Of a DNA stretch of 64,000 bases, positions 34,041-45,800 are shown in pieces (positions within the stretch are counted from its first letter, which is position 1; each line of letters opens with the position of its first letter). The notes under the pieces were generated by a model. That model worked only from the letters and a program-made list of their open reading frames with translations, had not been told where the DNA came from and did no database searches. The position numbers and the translations under genes are program-made. The stretch comes from Aspidiotus rigidus (Eukaryota; Arthropoda; Insecta; Hemiptera; Diaspididae): assembly GCA_035079385.1 (NCBI GenBank), contig JAVHKY010000029.1, positions 12,214,001-12,278,000 of the forward strand, written 5' to 3'.

Positions 34041-37000
34041 GTTTTCTGTTGAATCGCTTAACCTCCATCAAAATGATGAGTTCATTGATTTTGAGGGTAC
34101 ATAATCCAAATTTCTTCAAACTACATTCAATTAAATGTTTCCCAAAGACACGCCTGCGTAATCGTCGAATTAAATCAAACCTAAAAATTGACAATTTTCG
34201 TCTTTATTTCAAATTTTTACAGGCAAGTTTTTGGAAATTCTGGCTGCCTAGACAAAATTTCCACACATCTCAATCGAGTACCTTCTACGCCGTAATATTA
34301 TTCGTATTTTCACAGGCCATCGTCGATAACCTGATTTCCTCAGTAAAAATTTGACCTCTGGCTGAAACCGCATTGCGAATACTCACCCTCTTCCAACCAC
34401 CTTTCCTACTGTTTAAAATTCAGTCACGTTCGCGATTAATCCGTATTTTTTGCGAAGACTGCGAGTGTTATTCATAAGAATTCTACTCAGTTTAAAATTC
34501 ATCACAATTTCATTCCCTATTCGAAAAATAAGTCGACTCCCAGCCATTACGCGAACTAAATGCTCAAAATTTAAAGCGAAAGGCACGGTGGGCGAAAATG
34601 TAGAATGCTCGTAAACTTCTATAAAATTATCATACACTCGTTCGTGTATACATTAGCATAATGAAAATTTCCTGTATTCGACTGATATGCTTTCAAAAAA
34701 CGTACGACAAGAGCTAAACGTTATCATGAGTGTGTTTTCCCAAAGAGTTGTATACGGAATATCATATTATTTTGATGAATTAAATCATCCGTAGGTATTA
34801 TTATAAATGAAGTAATACGAGAAATTACTATTTTTTAATCGCAAAGAAGTCCAACGAATAACGGACATAATATTTTTTATAAAAATTACGGTTAATGCTC
34901 GAGCTTAACTAGACAACGATTAGCATAATTGTTATCGACTTTATTTGTTAGAGTGAGATTGACGCAGGCGCGGCATCAACCGCATACGATCGCATTCTAA
35001 CTAGTTTCCATTACACGGTCAATCTTAGGCAATATCAAACAACTTTTTTCTATTTTGTTCACTTTCTTCCAGTATTGTCCGATTCTTGCGACCTATTTTT
35101 TTAGCATACATTCTTCACGTAATGTTTCTTCAAAAACCTTTATTCGTGAACAAAAATTATTTTCGATGGTCATTCACATTTCTCACCTCTCTTAAAATAA
35201 CTTCGGAATGTATCCGCAGCTCGTTTATGGATAAAATAAAACTGCATTCATTAGTATCGAGTCTACGGGCACCTATCATATACTCTGTTATCGTCATTCA
35301 CCTTGAACGCCGGAACTCGAAATTTCTTCTACCATACAGACAATTTAATAACCGATTCCGCGACACGACAATGTCAGAGTGAAACGTGTATATATTAGAT
35401 AATATATAAAATAAATTCTGCGCTTTTAAAATCGAATGGGAAAATTTTCCATTCTTTCGATACTATCACATTTTTTCCACAAAATTTTATATTTTGGTCG
35501 CTAGTCAACTTTCCGAACTATGCGGTGAACGTCGAGAATCTCATCTTGATTCCATTTCTGCTTCTCTCTCTTTCTCAATTGTAAACATATGTATAGAATA
35601 AGTCAACTCTATCAAACTCGTTTTATACTAAATGTTCCGGACGCTCATGTTATGTTATCTAATCGCGGTTCGACTAATTTCATCCATTCCTGTTGAGCTG
35701 CACGAATACGAGAAGAATGTCATTTTTTTAAAAATATGTCAAGACCCGCGGTTTCAATGATTAAAAAAAAAAAAAAAAAAGATAAAAATAACTGTCATAG
35801 ACGTCTTTTGTGGCTGTATGCGAAATCGCTATCAATTTTCAAAGTAATTTAATTAAATAATTCAATAGGTATCGAGAAAGATGATTGATCAGGAATTATT
35901 TCAATAATTTGCCTTGAGTTTCATTAGACATTGAGAATCGAATCTCTAGTTTCCATTTTGAAGGGAGGTTGCAAAAAGTGTTATCAACTTCTAATGATGC
36001 GGTTTCCCATGAGAGGCAACTATTTCGAAAATTTCTGCAAAGAATTGTTAAAAAATTCTCAAAACTATCGACACCTCTTAAGATGGGCCTGGCACACTTT
36101 TATTTCGCCTCGTGAAGACCAGAACAAATGTATTCATACTTTTCTGAAAATAAAATATGATCATTGATAAGCAGTACTTAGAATGTTCAGACGGGAAGAG
36201 GAAAAATAGGAAGTTTGACAGAGAGAAAGAATCGAGACTCGAACCAATTTGAGTTGCAAGTGACAATAACAATCTTTCCTTTGTAAATATCTCATAGTCA
36301 ATAATTACGTAAAGACGATTTTGTCCATTCTTGACTCCCCCCCCCCATTTTTTACTCCTCTTTTTTTCCTTCTTCGGTAAGGTTTTGCTAAAAATTCTAA
36401 GGAAAGAAAAAAAAACTTTTTCTCTTAATTTTTAAATTGGTAACGCATTATTTAATTGCTCTAAAGATGAATTTTGCTAATTTTGGCTCGTAAAAAAACT
36501 TGAAAAACCTTACGTAAGAATGGTTTTCTACCACTCAAGTAAGGACATGTAGAGACTCTTCAACCCCCCACCCCCTTATGAGGTCCTTACGTAATTAATG
36601 AGTGGCTCCCAACACCACAAGCTCCAATTGTGAGACATTCACACACACCCGGGTCAGGTCGCTGCCACCAGTTGAACTACGTACGTGAGACTTCAAGGAA
36701 GTCTAAAGCACATAAGTGCGGCGGAGCGCCGAATGCTAGTATGCAAGATGAAAGTCTCTTGGAAAAAATAAGAGATGAGGTCCATCTCACGTCCGAAACG
36801 AACCTACGTAGCTGGGCTACGTGTAGAAAAGGATAGGTACGAACTCCAGCGTGTGAGACGTTCTTTTAACACAGTGGCTGTCACAGAGGAAGAGCCCGCA
36901 GAAAGCACGAGACACTTTACAATGAAAGCATATCTGGAGGTAGGAAACGGAACCCACACTGGTTCCAAGATAACACAGCAGAAAATGAAGCCGTCAATAG

Positions 37001-37118
37001 CCAAAAAAGAGAAATCTTACAATAAAGTATTCTCCGATCCGCAAAATAACTCAATGTAAAAGAGAACACAAGACTGCCAAATCCGAAGTACTGAAAACCA
37101 GAGTATAAGGCTTTTAAT
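34041..37118. other. Long gene-poor stretch
   Basis: No exon of the neighbouring ANKFY1 was recognised. Coding-like but unassigned pieces are 35,931-36,167 (+) and 36,630-37,060 (+; for example MQDESLLEKIRDEVHLTSET in one frame). Neither shows a known domain or a clear splice pair. C and T runs occur near 36,340. Confidence 0.3.
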
Positions 37119-37446
37119 GTTGTGCGGGTTGCATATTTTATCAAATCTCGCTGAAGGATAAACACCGATTTCAAATGAATTTATCTCTATAATTTCGCAG
37201 GAGTTCTTGAAAAACTTAATGGAATTGAATAAAAGTCGAGTATTTCTAGCGCCATATTTTACTTTTACCTGAAATTTTCAAAATTCAATATTGAAGGTAA
37301 AAAATACAAAAGAAAGCTCGTAATACGTGTATTTAATAAACACTAACATATTTTGGCAAGAACTTAATAAAATGATCGAGATAAATTGATTTGAAGTCAT
37401 TGTTGGTCTTCCAGCGAGATGTGATGAAATATGCAACCCGCACAAC
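37119..37446. mobile_element. Candidate ~330-bp inverted-repeat element
   Basis: GTTGTGCGGGTTGCATATTT at 37,119 is answered by AAATATGCAACCCGCACAAC ending at 37,446; the match continues to ATCTCGCTG with two mismatches (about 37 bases). The interior has no ORF of note. No target duplication was recognised. Confidence 0.65.
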
Positions 37447-37856
37447 CAGCTGAACGCCAAAAGCAGAATTCAACTGAATTTTTACTGATGAGAGAAAAGC
37501 TGAAAGCCAGCTTTATTCGAACCTTTGTCACCCAAAAGTTGAAATAAGCAAATTTTTCAACCTTTCTTTAGCTTTCCCCATTCACACAAAATAGAAAAAA
37601 ACCAAAAGCACTGCTTGAGTGTTCGAATTCCAAGTTCAACTACTTCACTCTTTAGGCCACACTGACTTTGTTAAAAAATATTATCAACGAAGATAGGAAA
37701 GATTGGTTCTGGTTCAGTTCAGCCGTTCAGCATACAAGCGAGTAATGCAGAAGGTATCTTTCACAGAAATGACAAAGCTCCAATTCTCCTGATCATTTCA
37801 TCCAGACTCACATTATCAGCCGAATTAAGCCAGCTGCAAGGATGGAAAGTTATTTG

Positions 37857-37950
37857 GAAGTTATTCGATAAATGCGCTCAGGAAGTGGAGGCTGGAAGTT
37901 GGAAGTCGCAATGTGAGAAGTTGGAAGTAAAAGTCAATAGCATATCTCAA

Positions 37951-37984
<34 letters not shown>

Positions 37985-38130
37985 TATGGCATCACTGCAT
38001 ATTTTGTTGGAAGTTGGAAGTGGAAGCTGGAAGTTATTCGATAGAAGCGCTTAAGAAGTGGAAGCTGCAACGCGAGAAATTGGAAGTGGAAGTTGGAAAG
38101 AAAAAAAAATTGGAAGTGGAGGTTTGCATC
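37857..38130. repeat. TTGGAAGTGGAAG-type minisatellite around a T run
   Basis: Phrases such as GGAAGTTGGAAGTGGAAGC recur on both sides of a 33-base T run (37,951-37,983). A 70-base piece starting GGAAGTTATTCGAT is present twice (about 37,857 and 38,030). The open frames here merely reflect the repeat. Confidence 0.7.
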
Positions 38131-39961
38131 CTTGGCAGCTGATTTCTTTCAAAAGCCGAAAGCTACGTTTTTCAAGGTCGTAAGTTCAAGCCGATAGCCA
38201 AAGTGAAATTTTCGGCTGCGATACTCGGCTGAAAACAACACACCGAGACAAGAACGACTGGTACTGAAGAAAGCCACTGAAAAAAAGAAATCCACCAACA
38301 CGCACGATACAAGAAGCTTCTATAAAAAAATTTCAGAATCCTTGTGCAACAAAGAAAGCCCGGAATGAGATAGCAACCCTACAAGGCATAGAGTCTCTCT
38401 AAGTCTTTCAAGCATGGAGGACAAAAAATACAAGCCAAAGTGCATTGCCTTCTCTCTATTCTGAAAAATATAAGAGGAAGAAGTGAGCCCCACAGACTCT
38501 ACTGAAGTAGCAATCGTCAACATTTTCAAGAAGAAAAACGACCGTATGGATGTACCTAGCCTAAAAGACTGAAGGGAAAATACTTGATTTTTACTAGCCC
38601 TTCTTTCAAAGTAAGAGAATCAAAAAAAAAAAAAAAATTCAAATTGGTTAAAAATACTGTTTTTGCTTTTTTCAACATTTTTTGTCATTTTCACTTGACC
38701 GTTAGTAAAATTACTTAACTATCACTCAAAAAGAATGACAATTAAATAGAAGTTTCAAATTTGATACTTTGATACAAGTAATTCTTTAGAATGGAGACTT
38801 GTAACGGAAACAAATATCGATATGAAGCTCATACAATGAAATAATTTAAAAAATGAAGCTGAACAAAGAGGTGAGGTAGAGACAAGGTTGAGAAGTGGAG
38901 ATACAACGACCATATAATTCTATCGCTTTTCACAATATTATAAAATATGACATTTCAAACTTCTTCCGATGCGTGAAAATTTTTTTCCCCCCATATTTTA
39001 AATGCCATGCTCACAAGTAATCGTTTCAATATGTCCGAAATTGAAATTTAATACATTATAAAATGTTTCAAAATCAATTAAGTTTTTAGTCCTAAACTAG
39101 GAAAATTTCACACGAGTAAATTTGTCACTTATGATAAGCACAGAAGCATAATAAAGACTTTTTTCTCATCAATTGTCAAATCAGAGTGATAACTGAAATA
39201 AACTTTGAAAGAGATATGAAATGACACCTGTATGGAAATACCTAAAAAATTCACTAAGAAGAATTTGAAAAAAATACTCGCACAATGTTCTGAAGCGCAT
39301 TACCTCGACAAAATACCGCAATCAAATTGCAAGAATAATTTTCATCACAAAGTCGAAAAATTTTATACGTTCTTTGTAAGTACATTTTTTACCCATGAAA
39401 AAATGGAGTCAAGTTTGGAGGAAGACCTAAAATAGGAATTTTTTAAGTTTTTTATACTTTGAATTTTAGATTTAAACCTGTATTTCAAGGAAAAAAGGAT
39501 CAGAGAGTTCGGAATCTTCGCTCAAATCCTGAACCAAATTCCGTGTTCAATTATGAACTGCGTGAACAATTTTTCCTCGTCTCATTCTTTAAAAGCATCT
39601 GTTCCGTACAATTAACCCTGACGACCGAAACAAAAAATTTCTTAGTCATTCTCGTTACTTCGCTTGACCAGGCAAAGGGTAATTTATATTCAAAGCTACA
39701 CCTTTATAATTAAAATTTAAACTTAAAAGGCACTGCCATCAGATATAATTACTAAAATTTAATACCTTTTAGGTTTAAATTCTAATTATATTTTCCATCA
39801 GGACAAGGTTATTGTTCTACTTTTATAGCTACACCTATATTCTCGCGACGGTTTCATAAAAGATGGAGGGGAATGGAGGGATGTACACGAATTTCTTTTT
39901 CACAGAATACTGTAAAAATATGATATGTAATCTAGCGAGAATGACGTTCCATAAAACTCAC
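38131..39961. other. Stretch downstream of the last visible ANKFY1 exon
   Basis: No ankyrin-coding exon was recognised on the minus strand although the gene should continue. Short plus-strand ORFs (39,232-39,435 and 39,459-39,713) have no domain. The sequence is plausibly intronic. Confidence 0.35.
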
Positions 39962-42019
39962 CTGAGAATTTTGTTCGACTAAACACAAGAAGACAACATC
40001 TTCTCGTCTCAAACGTACAGCCGAATGTAATGGATACTTGGTTTTGTTTTTAAACATGTGAAATAATAACGCAGCTGACATGTGCGAAAAGTCTTCAGAC
40101 GTAAAGTCTTCCTGTAATCAAGATCAAGGAAAAAATAAGATTAGAATTAAGTTTCATTCTCATCAATCGAGGGTTCTTGAATTAATTCCTGTCCTGTCGG
40201 GAAAAAAAGAAGGAATGATTTGTCAAGATTTTTTACAAACAAACAAAAAAATCATCAGATTGGTCGGAGCAAAATGATAAGTAATCGATTAAATTTACAA
40301 AGAATTTTCTGAGTGGATGACTGGTCCACGAAATTACGAGAATATTACGATGAATAAGACCGTAGAAATAAAAACTCTTACTAAACCTAATACAATTATG
40401 CGGTTGAAAACAAGAAAACGTTCGCTATTCAATAATTTACTCGTTTGTATTGAAAAACAAATTTGTGGAACGGCCCATTAGTTCCACAATAAAGAGCAAC
40501 GAACCAAAATTACAATTCATAATGCTTACTCTACTTTCGATACTTATCAATTGAAGTACGATTGTGAGACTGTGTACACGCAGAGTAAGAACAAAAACGA
40601 ATAATTAAAAAAAAAAAAAAAGAGGAATAGAAGAATGAATAACGGGATATTATTTCTTTCGACCTTAATTCATTGACTACAAAGAATACTAGATCGCACC
40701 GAGTTCTAGTAAGCAAATAGTAATAAATACATAGACTTCCTCGTCTCTAACTTAAAGATATCACTACAGACAGCGGTGTTTGAATTTTGTATACGGTGTT
40801 CATTAGAGCTATAAATTGTCGATAAAATAAGAAGCCAGATAAGTAGTAAGGAGCACTTCTAAAGGAAAATGTATTTACCCAGTGAGTTGATATCAAACTC
40901 GAGCAATGTTGTTTTAGAGTTTCGGCATTGATTTCATCGGCTGTAGAATAGAATCGTACGCAGTTTTTTTTATTAACGAGAACCATTAAAGCGTTTTCAC
41001 ATCTGAAATGATAAATAAATTACAGTCGATAAATTATGAACATTACCTGCGTAACAATAAATAAAGTTTGTCCTTTCAGAAATAAATTTGATTTGGTATT
41101 TACAAGGAGAAAAAAAAAATCACATGACGTGCTAGAGAAGAAACAAACCAAACCAGAAGTTTCTTTGATCCTTTCCCTCGTCTGCCTCTTTCATTTCCGA
41201 AGGGTCACAAATTTTACCCTACTCAAAATCGAATTCAACTCAACCCTGTGATGCGTGCACTCCATCCCTTCTCAATAATATTTTGATGAATACGTCTTAC
41301 TTTGAGATCAGATCGTCCAATCGATATTCATTAGCTATTTTAATTAGTTCTAACGTGAAATCTTCTCCTTTACTGAAATCAACTTGATCAGTGTATATCC
41401 ATTTAACTAATGCGGTCCCAATATCCGAGCTCATATGGGTCCAATCTAAATACAGATACGGTATGTAATTTAAAATCATTGCTCACGAATATTCATATCC
41501 GGGAAAAAGCAATTTCAAAGAAAAGTATACCGCACCGAGAGAATCTACGTCCGTCAAGTTGATACCTCCCCACGAGCTGTTTCTAGCTGTCAGCACAAGT
41601 TTGTGAGCAGATATTGTTCTAGTTTTGAGCTGAATACTCATATCACTGTGAAAAAAATTAAATATGTCATCAAAAAGAGGTACAATTATTAAACGGATTG
41701 ATAATTGGCTATCGATGTGTTCACCTATACATGGAATTGTCATACAGTTCTGTGATGACTTTCAACAATCGTGACACGTAACTATTTTCGGTAACATTAC
41801 CATTTGTTGCGCTCAAGACGGTATACTTTCTCTCAAGATCATTCTTCAGATTTTGTAATTTCTGGTACTCTTCCCTCAACAATGAAAGATGCTGTTGAAG
41901 TTTGTGAGTTTCATTGGAGTTTGAATCTGTTGACGAATGTTAATGCAATTAAAAACCGCTTTCGAGTTCTCTAGATCTTTCAATGGAATGGCTTACTCAC
42001 CGGATTTTACTGCATACAT
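39962..42019 (-). CDS. ANKFY1: Rabankyrin-5 (ANKFY1) N-terminal exons, gene incomplete
   Basis: ANKFY1 is a Rab5 effector of early endosomes and macropinosomes: N-terminal coiled coil, BTB domain, many ankyrin repeats, C-terminal FYVE finger. Six exons join in frame (250 codons): 42,019-42,001, 41,926-41,725, 41,645-41,536, 41,445-41,301, 41,002-40,879 and 40,111-39,962. The start MYAVKS is followed by a coiled coil (QQHLSLLREEYQKLQNLK). The BTB domain shows RTISAHKLVLTARNSSW, VKWIYTDQVDFSKGEDF and NCVRFYSTADEINAETLK. Exon 6 gives KTKYPLHSAVRLRREDVVFL, the entry to the ankyrin repeats. All borders are GT-AG and the last exon ends at CAG|GTGAGT. The ankyrin and FYVE exons (roughly 900 residues in the family) were not found to the left, so the gene runs through a very long intron, is rearranged, or was missed by eye. 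Confidence 0.88.
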
Positions 42020-42518
42020 TTTCGAGAAACGTAATGCAGAAATAAACACGATTGAGATTTGGTTCTAAATAAATATATTACCTACTTCATCACAATGTAG
42101 AAAGAAAGGCCATCTTTCTATTCACACTTTGGGGAAAGGAAGCAGAATAATAATGCAATACTTTCAAGTGGATTTGTGAGGATCGTATTCAGAACAGACT
42201 TCGCGATTTCTCGTCTTATCTAGGCAGGCATCTGCTGGTAATTTTTGATAATTTCACCAGTGTGGCCAAAGATACAACGTTGAAATATTGCTAGGTTCTC
42301 GATTAAACCTTTCACTCGGGTACTTAGCACTACTTAATCTTCACAAATTTCATCGATCATCATTATGGAGAATATTAATTACATGAATAGAGTAAATATA
42401 ACGAGTAACTTCGGTAACATACACCATCTTATACTCGCTCTCATTACGCGCCACAATGGACGTACTCCGTTCAATATCGAACAAAATGAATAATTTTGAA
42501 TTGATCAATCCGAACTAT

Positions 42519-42777
42519 TTCATCATCCGCCCTGAATTGAATAATACTCCAACGATCATAATATTTTGTTCGCTAGCAGATAAGCATATTTCAGAACTGA
42601 TTGAAAAAATGGACCGTCAAGATCTTACAGAAAAAAACGAACGATTTCAACACCGGCCCTCAATCAGATAAATACTCTCACGACCGTAATAATATCGTGT
42701 TCGCTAGCAGATAGCCATATTCAAATACCGAGGATTGAAAAAATGGACAAAAATGGTCGGTCAAGATCTTATATTGA
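42519..42777. ncRNA. Tandem pair of structured sequences downstream of RpL3
   Basis: Copies at about 42,519-42,630 and 42,645-42,777 share GTTCGCTAGCAGATA, GATTGAAAAAATGGAC and GTCAAGATCTTA. On the plus strand a stem is kept with compensating changes: AACGA with TTGTT in copy 1, CACGA with TCGTG in copy 2. Copy 1 has an AGATAA hinge and ends CTTACAG, which resembles H and ACA boxes; copy 2 has AGATAG and CTTATAT. A plus-strand H/ACA-like RNA pair is possible. It lies between the RpL3 stop and the ANKFY1 start, so RpL3 3' UTR sequence is the alternative. Confidence 0.4.
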
Positions 42778-42802
42778 GAAACAATCAAAATTGTTAACAA
42801 AA

Positions 42803-45800
42803 TTACGATGCACTAGTAATCTTCTCTTCTTCACGAAGACGATCTTTCTTCAATGGGCCCATGAATGCCGCCTTATCAACAACAGTCTGGAATCTACCAT
42901 GACCGAATTTGGACGACGTATCGATGAACTTCAGATTAATCTTCTCGAGAGACGATCGTTTGGTGTGAACCAATAATGACTGAAAGAAAAAAAAAAACGG
43001 AAATGAAATTAAAATAGGTAAAAGATGATCTTCCGACACTCGATGTGCTTTAGACGAATACATTTCAGTCCTATCATTCAATTTCATAGTTCAAATCATT
43101 GGATTGGCTCTATATTTTGTCATCATTAATGTAATTTATCTCACTAAATCTAATGGAAAAAATCGAAGATTAAAATCGTACTTTTCGGAGAGTGATGACA
43201 CGTTTCTTCGTTCCAACACAGCAACCCTTGATCATTATGAAATCATTATTAACTTCACCGTAATGAGGAAAACCTCCCATCGGAGTGATAGTCTTCTCCG
43301 TGAGATCGTATTCGGTGGAAGCATTATTCCTGACAACCTGTACAGAATAACATTTATGATCATTACTAAAACAAATTACACAAATTTCGACCTATCGATC
43401 GTTACGTATGATCTGTATTTCATATGGTTTACTCCTACTTCACAGTTTCGAAGAAACTAGTAAAAGTTTAGGAATAATATGAAACTAGCGCACCAGCTTA
43501 CGAAAGTAAGGGGCTCAGTCAATATATGATGTTACGGTTGGCATTACTGTAATTATTAATACAGTACCTGACCCGCTAGGGAAATGAATCCCCATCAATA
43601 GAATTTCACCAGTTCAAATTAATATTCAATTTAAAGTACATACAAATACAGATTCAAGCACGATTTCACTATCAATGAACTGTAAGTCGTATGGTTTACT
43701 CCTACTTCATAGTTCGAGAACTAGTAAAAGTTGAGGAATAATACGAAACTAGAGCACTAACTAAGAGGCTCAGTTGATGTATGATGCTACGGTTGGCTTT
43801 ACTGCGATCTTTACCACAGTACCGGACCCGCTAGGAAAATAAATTCCCATCAATAAATATTTCAAAGTAAGTGAATTTCAATAAACTGTAAGTTGCCCTT
43901 CCAGAACGGATATAAGATAACTCGATTGCTTTTTCCATCAACGACTAGAAACATTGATAAAATGCTAACTTTGGCTATTAATGAAAACCATTCCTCGAAT
44001 TTGTAAGCTATATCGTAAAGTTTCGCGGTATCTCGGGAATAAAAAAAAAGAACGTTCAAAAAATAAACGCACCTTTCCATCTTCGGTGTGAATTCCCTTA
44101 GCAAGTCGGTAAATCTTCTTATTTATTTCGGTACGGTGATGGTAACCTTTTTGACCAGCACGAGCTACAGTAAACTGCACTCGACTTGGATGCCATGCTC
44201 CGATACAAGCAACTTTTCTCAAACCTTTGTGTGTTTTACGAGGGAGTTTCTTTGTATGCCAACGAGACGTAACACCTGAAAATCGATAATACAATGTTAC
44301 ACGAAGAACTTGCAAAGTAGATTACACAAACATATAAATTAGAAATCTATATCTTCAGTAGGAAGGCAGCATATGAAAATCGTCACCATAATTCGGTACA
44401 GGCAATATGCTATTCATCATGAGATCTGAAACTTCACACGAGGTAAATAGCCGGAACAGCTTACCTTTGTAACCTTTACCCTTGGTGACACCGATGCAAT
44501 CGATCATTTCATCTTGAGCGAAAACATGAGATATCGGTAAGGCTTTTTCGAAATGTTCTCTAGCCCACTGTACTTTTTCCGGAACAGTTCCGCCGTTTAT
44601 TTGGATTTCCATCAGATGCGCTTTCTTTTGACGGAATTTCAGCAGTTTCATCTAAAATCAATAAAGACGAGCACGTTAAAATTACGTTAACTGATTAGAG
44701 AAAACCGAAGTTAAAATTGCTTGTTCGAGTCGACTCACCTGAGTATGAGCGATGACGCGGACAACTTTGCAGAATTTGGCGATCTTAGCTAAGTCTTTGT
44801 CGATAGTTTTACGTCCCAACTCATCTTGCCACTTCTTGGAAGCTTTGGTGAATGCACGTTTCTTAGCTTGATACCTAGTGAATGAAAAACAAGAGCGGTT
44901 TCATATACACGAAGTGTGCAAGAGGAAACCAACTCTCGAATCCAGAGAAAAGGCTAAAGAGCTTTTCTGCATAACTGGATCGAATCAATCTCTCATCTTT
45001 CGAGCGGAGAGTTAACGAATCATTAACAAAAATTGATCAATCAAAGTTGAGAATCAAGCGTGAAAAAATAATAAATCTTACGATATCTCAGACCGCCCTA
45101 GTTTAACATCATATGATTCAGTTAGAATTCTAACCGTAAATGAAGGTGTCTCATCATGGATATCGTAAGTTTTCAACATTCACTCTCCAAATCGTCAACT
45201 AAACTAACCAATTCTTATAGAATCGACGTCTGCAATCTTCGGATAAATGTTCGGCCCAAACGGTCGACAGAGCCTTGAGACCATGCGGTGTTTCGATATA
45301 ACCGACGACACCAACGATCACCATCGGTGGAGTTTCAATAATCGTGACAGGCTCGACGATTTCTTTCTTGTTCACCTCTACACGAAGAGATAATGGACAA
45401 AATTAGAAAAGTGGACACACAACGTGGCTGCAAAGGGTTAACGAAGACACGTGGAGGTACGTACTTGAACCCGGACGATCGGCTTCACGAACCACATGGG
45501 TCATACCGGCTTTGTAACCGAGGAAGGCCGTCAAATGAACTGGTTTGGATGGATCATCCTTCGGGAAAGATTTCACTCTACCACGATGTCTGCGAGCCCG
45601 CTTCTTTGGGTAGAAGCCCATTGAACCATGTCGAGGCGCACTGAATTTCCGATGAGACTGGAAAATAAGAGAATTTGTTTACGGAAACAACTTCGAAAAT
45701 CTCTACACCGAGTAAAAATTAATATAATTCGACTAAACGAATGATCAATTCAAGATTGAAATAAAGTGGTTGAAACATCACCACGTGGCGACGAGACCGG

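Noticed and set aside
37885..38142. ORF with LEVEAGS-type repeats
   Set aside because: It translates a GGAAGTT minisatellite and a T run; low complexity only.
38320..38529. Minus-strand ORF with HSGLSLLHKD as a possible ankyrin exon of ANKFY1
   Set aside because: The match to the ankyrin segment is a few residues only, the frame context does not continue and no splice sites fit.
42456..42671. 71-codon ORF over the structured pair
   Set aside because: The second copy of the pair does not keep the frame, whereas stems are kept, so RNA structure explains it better.
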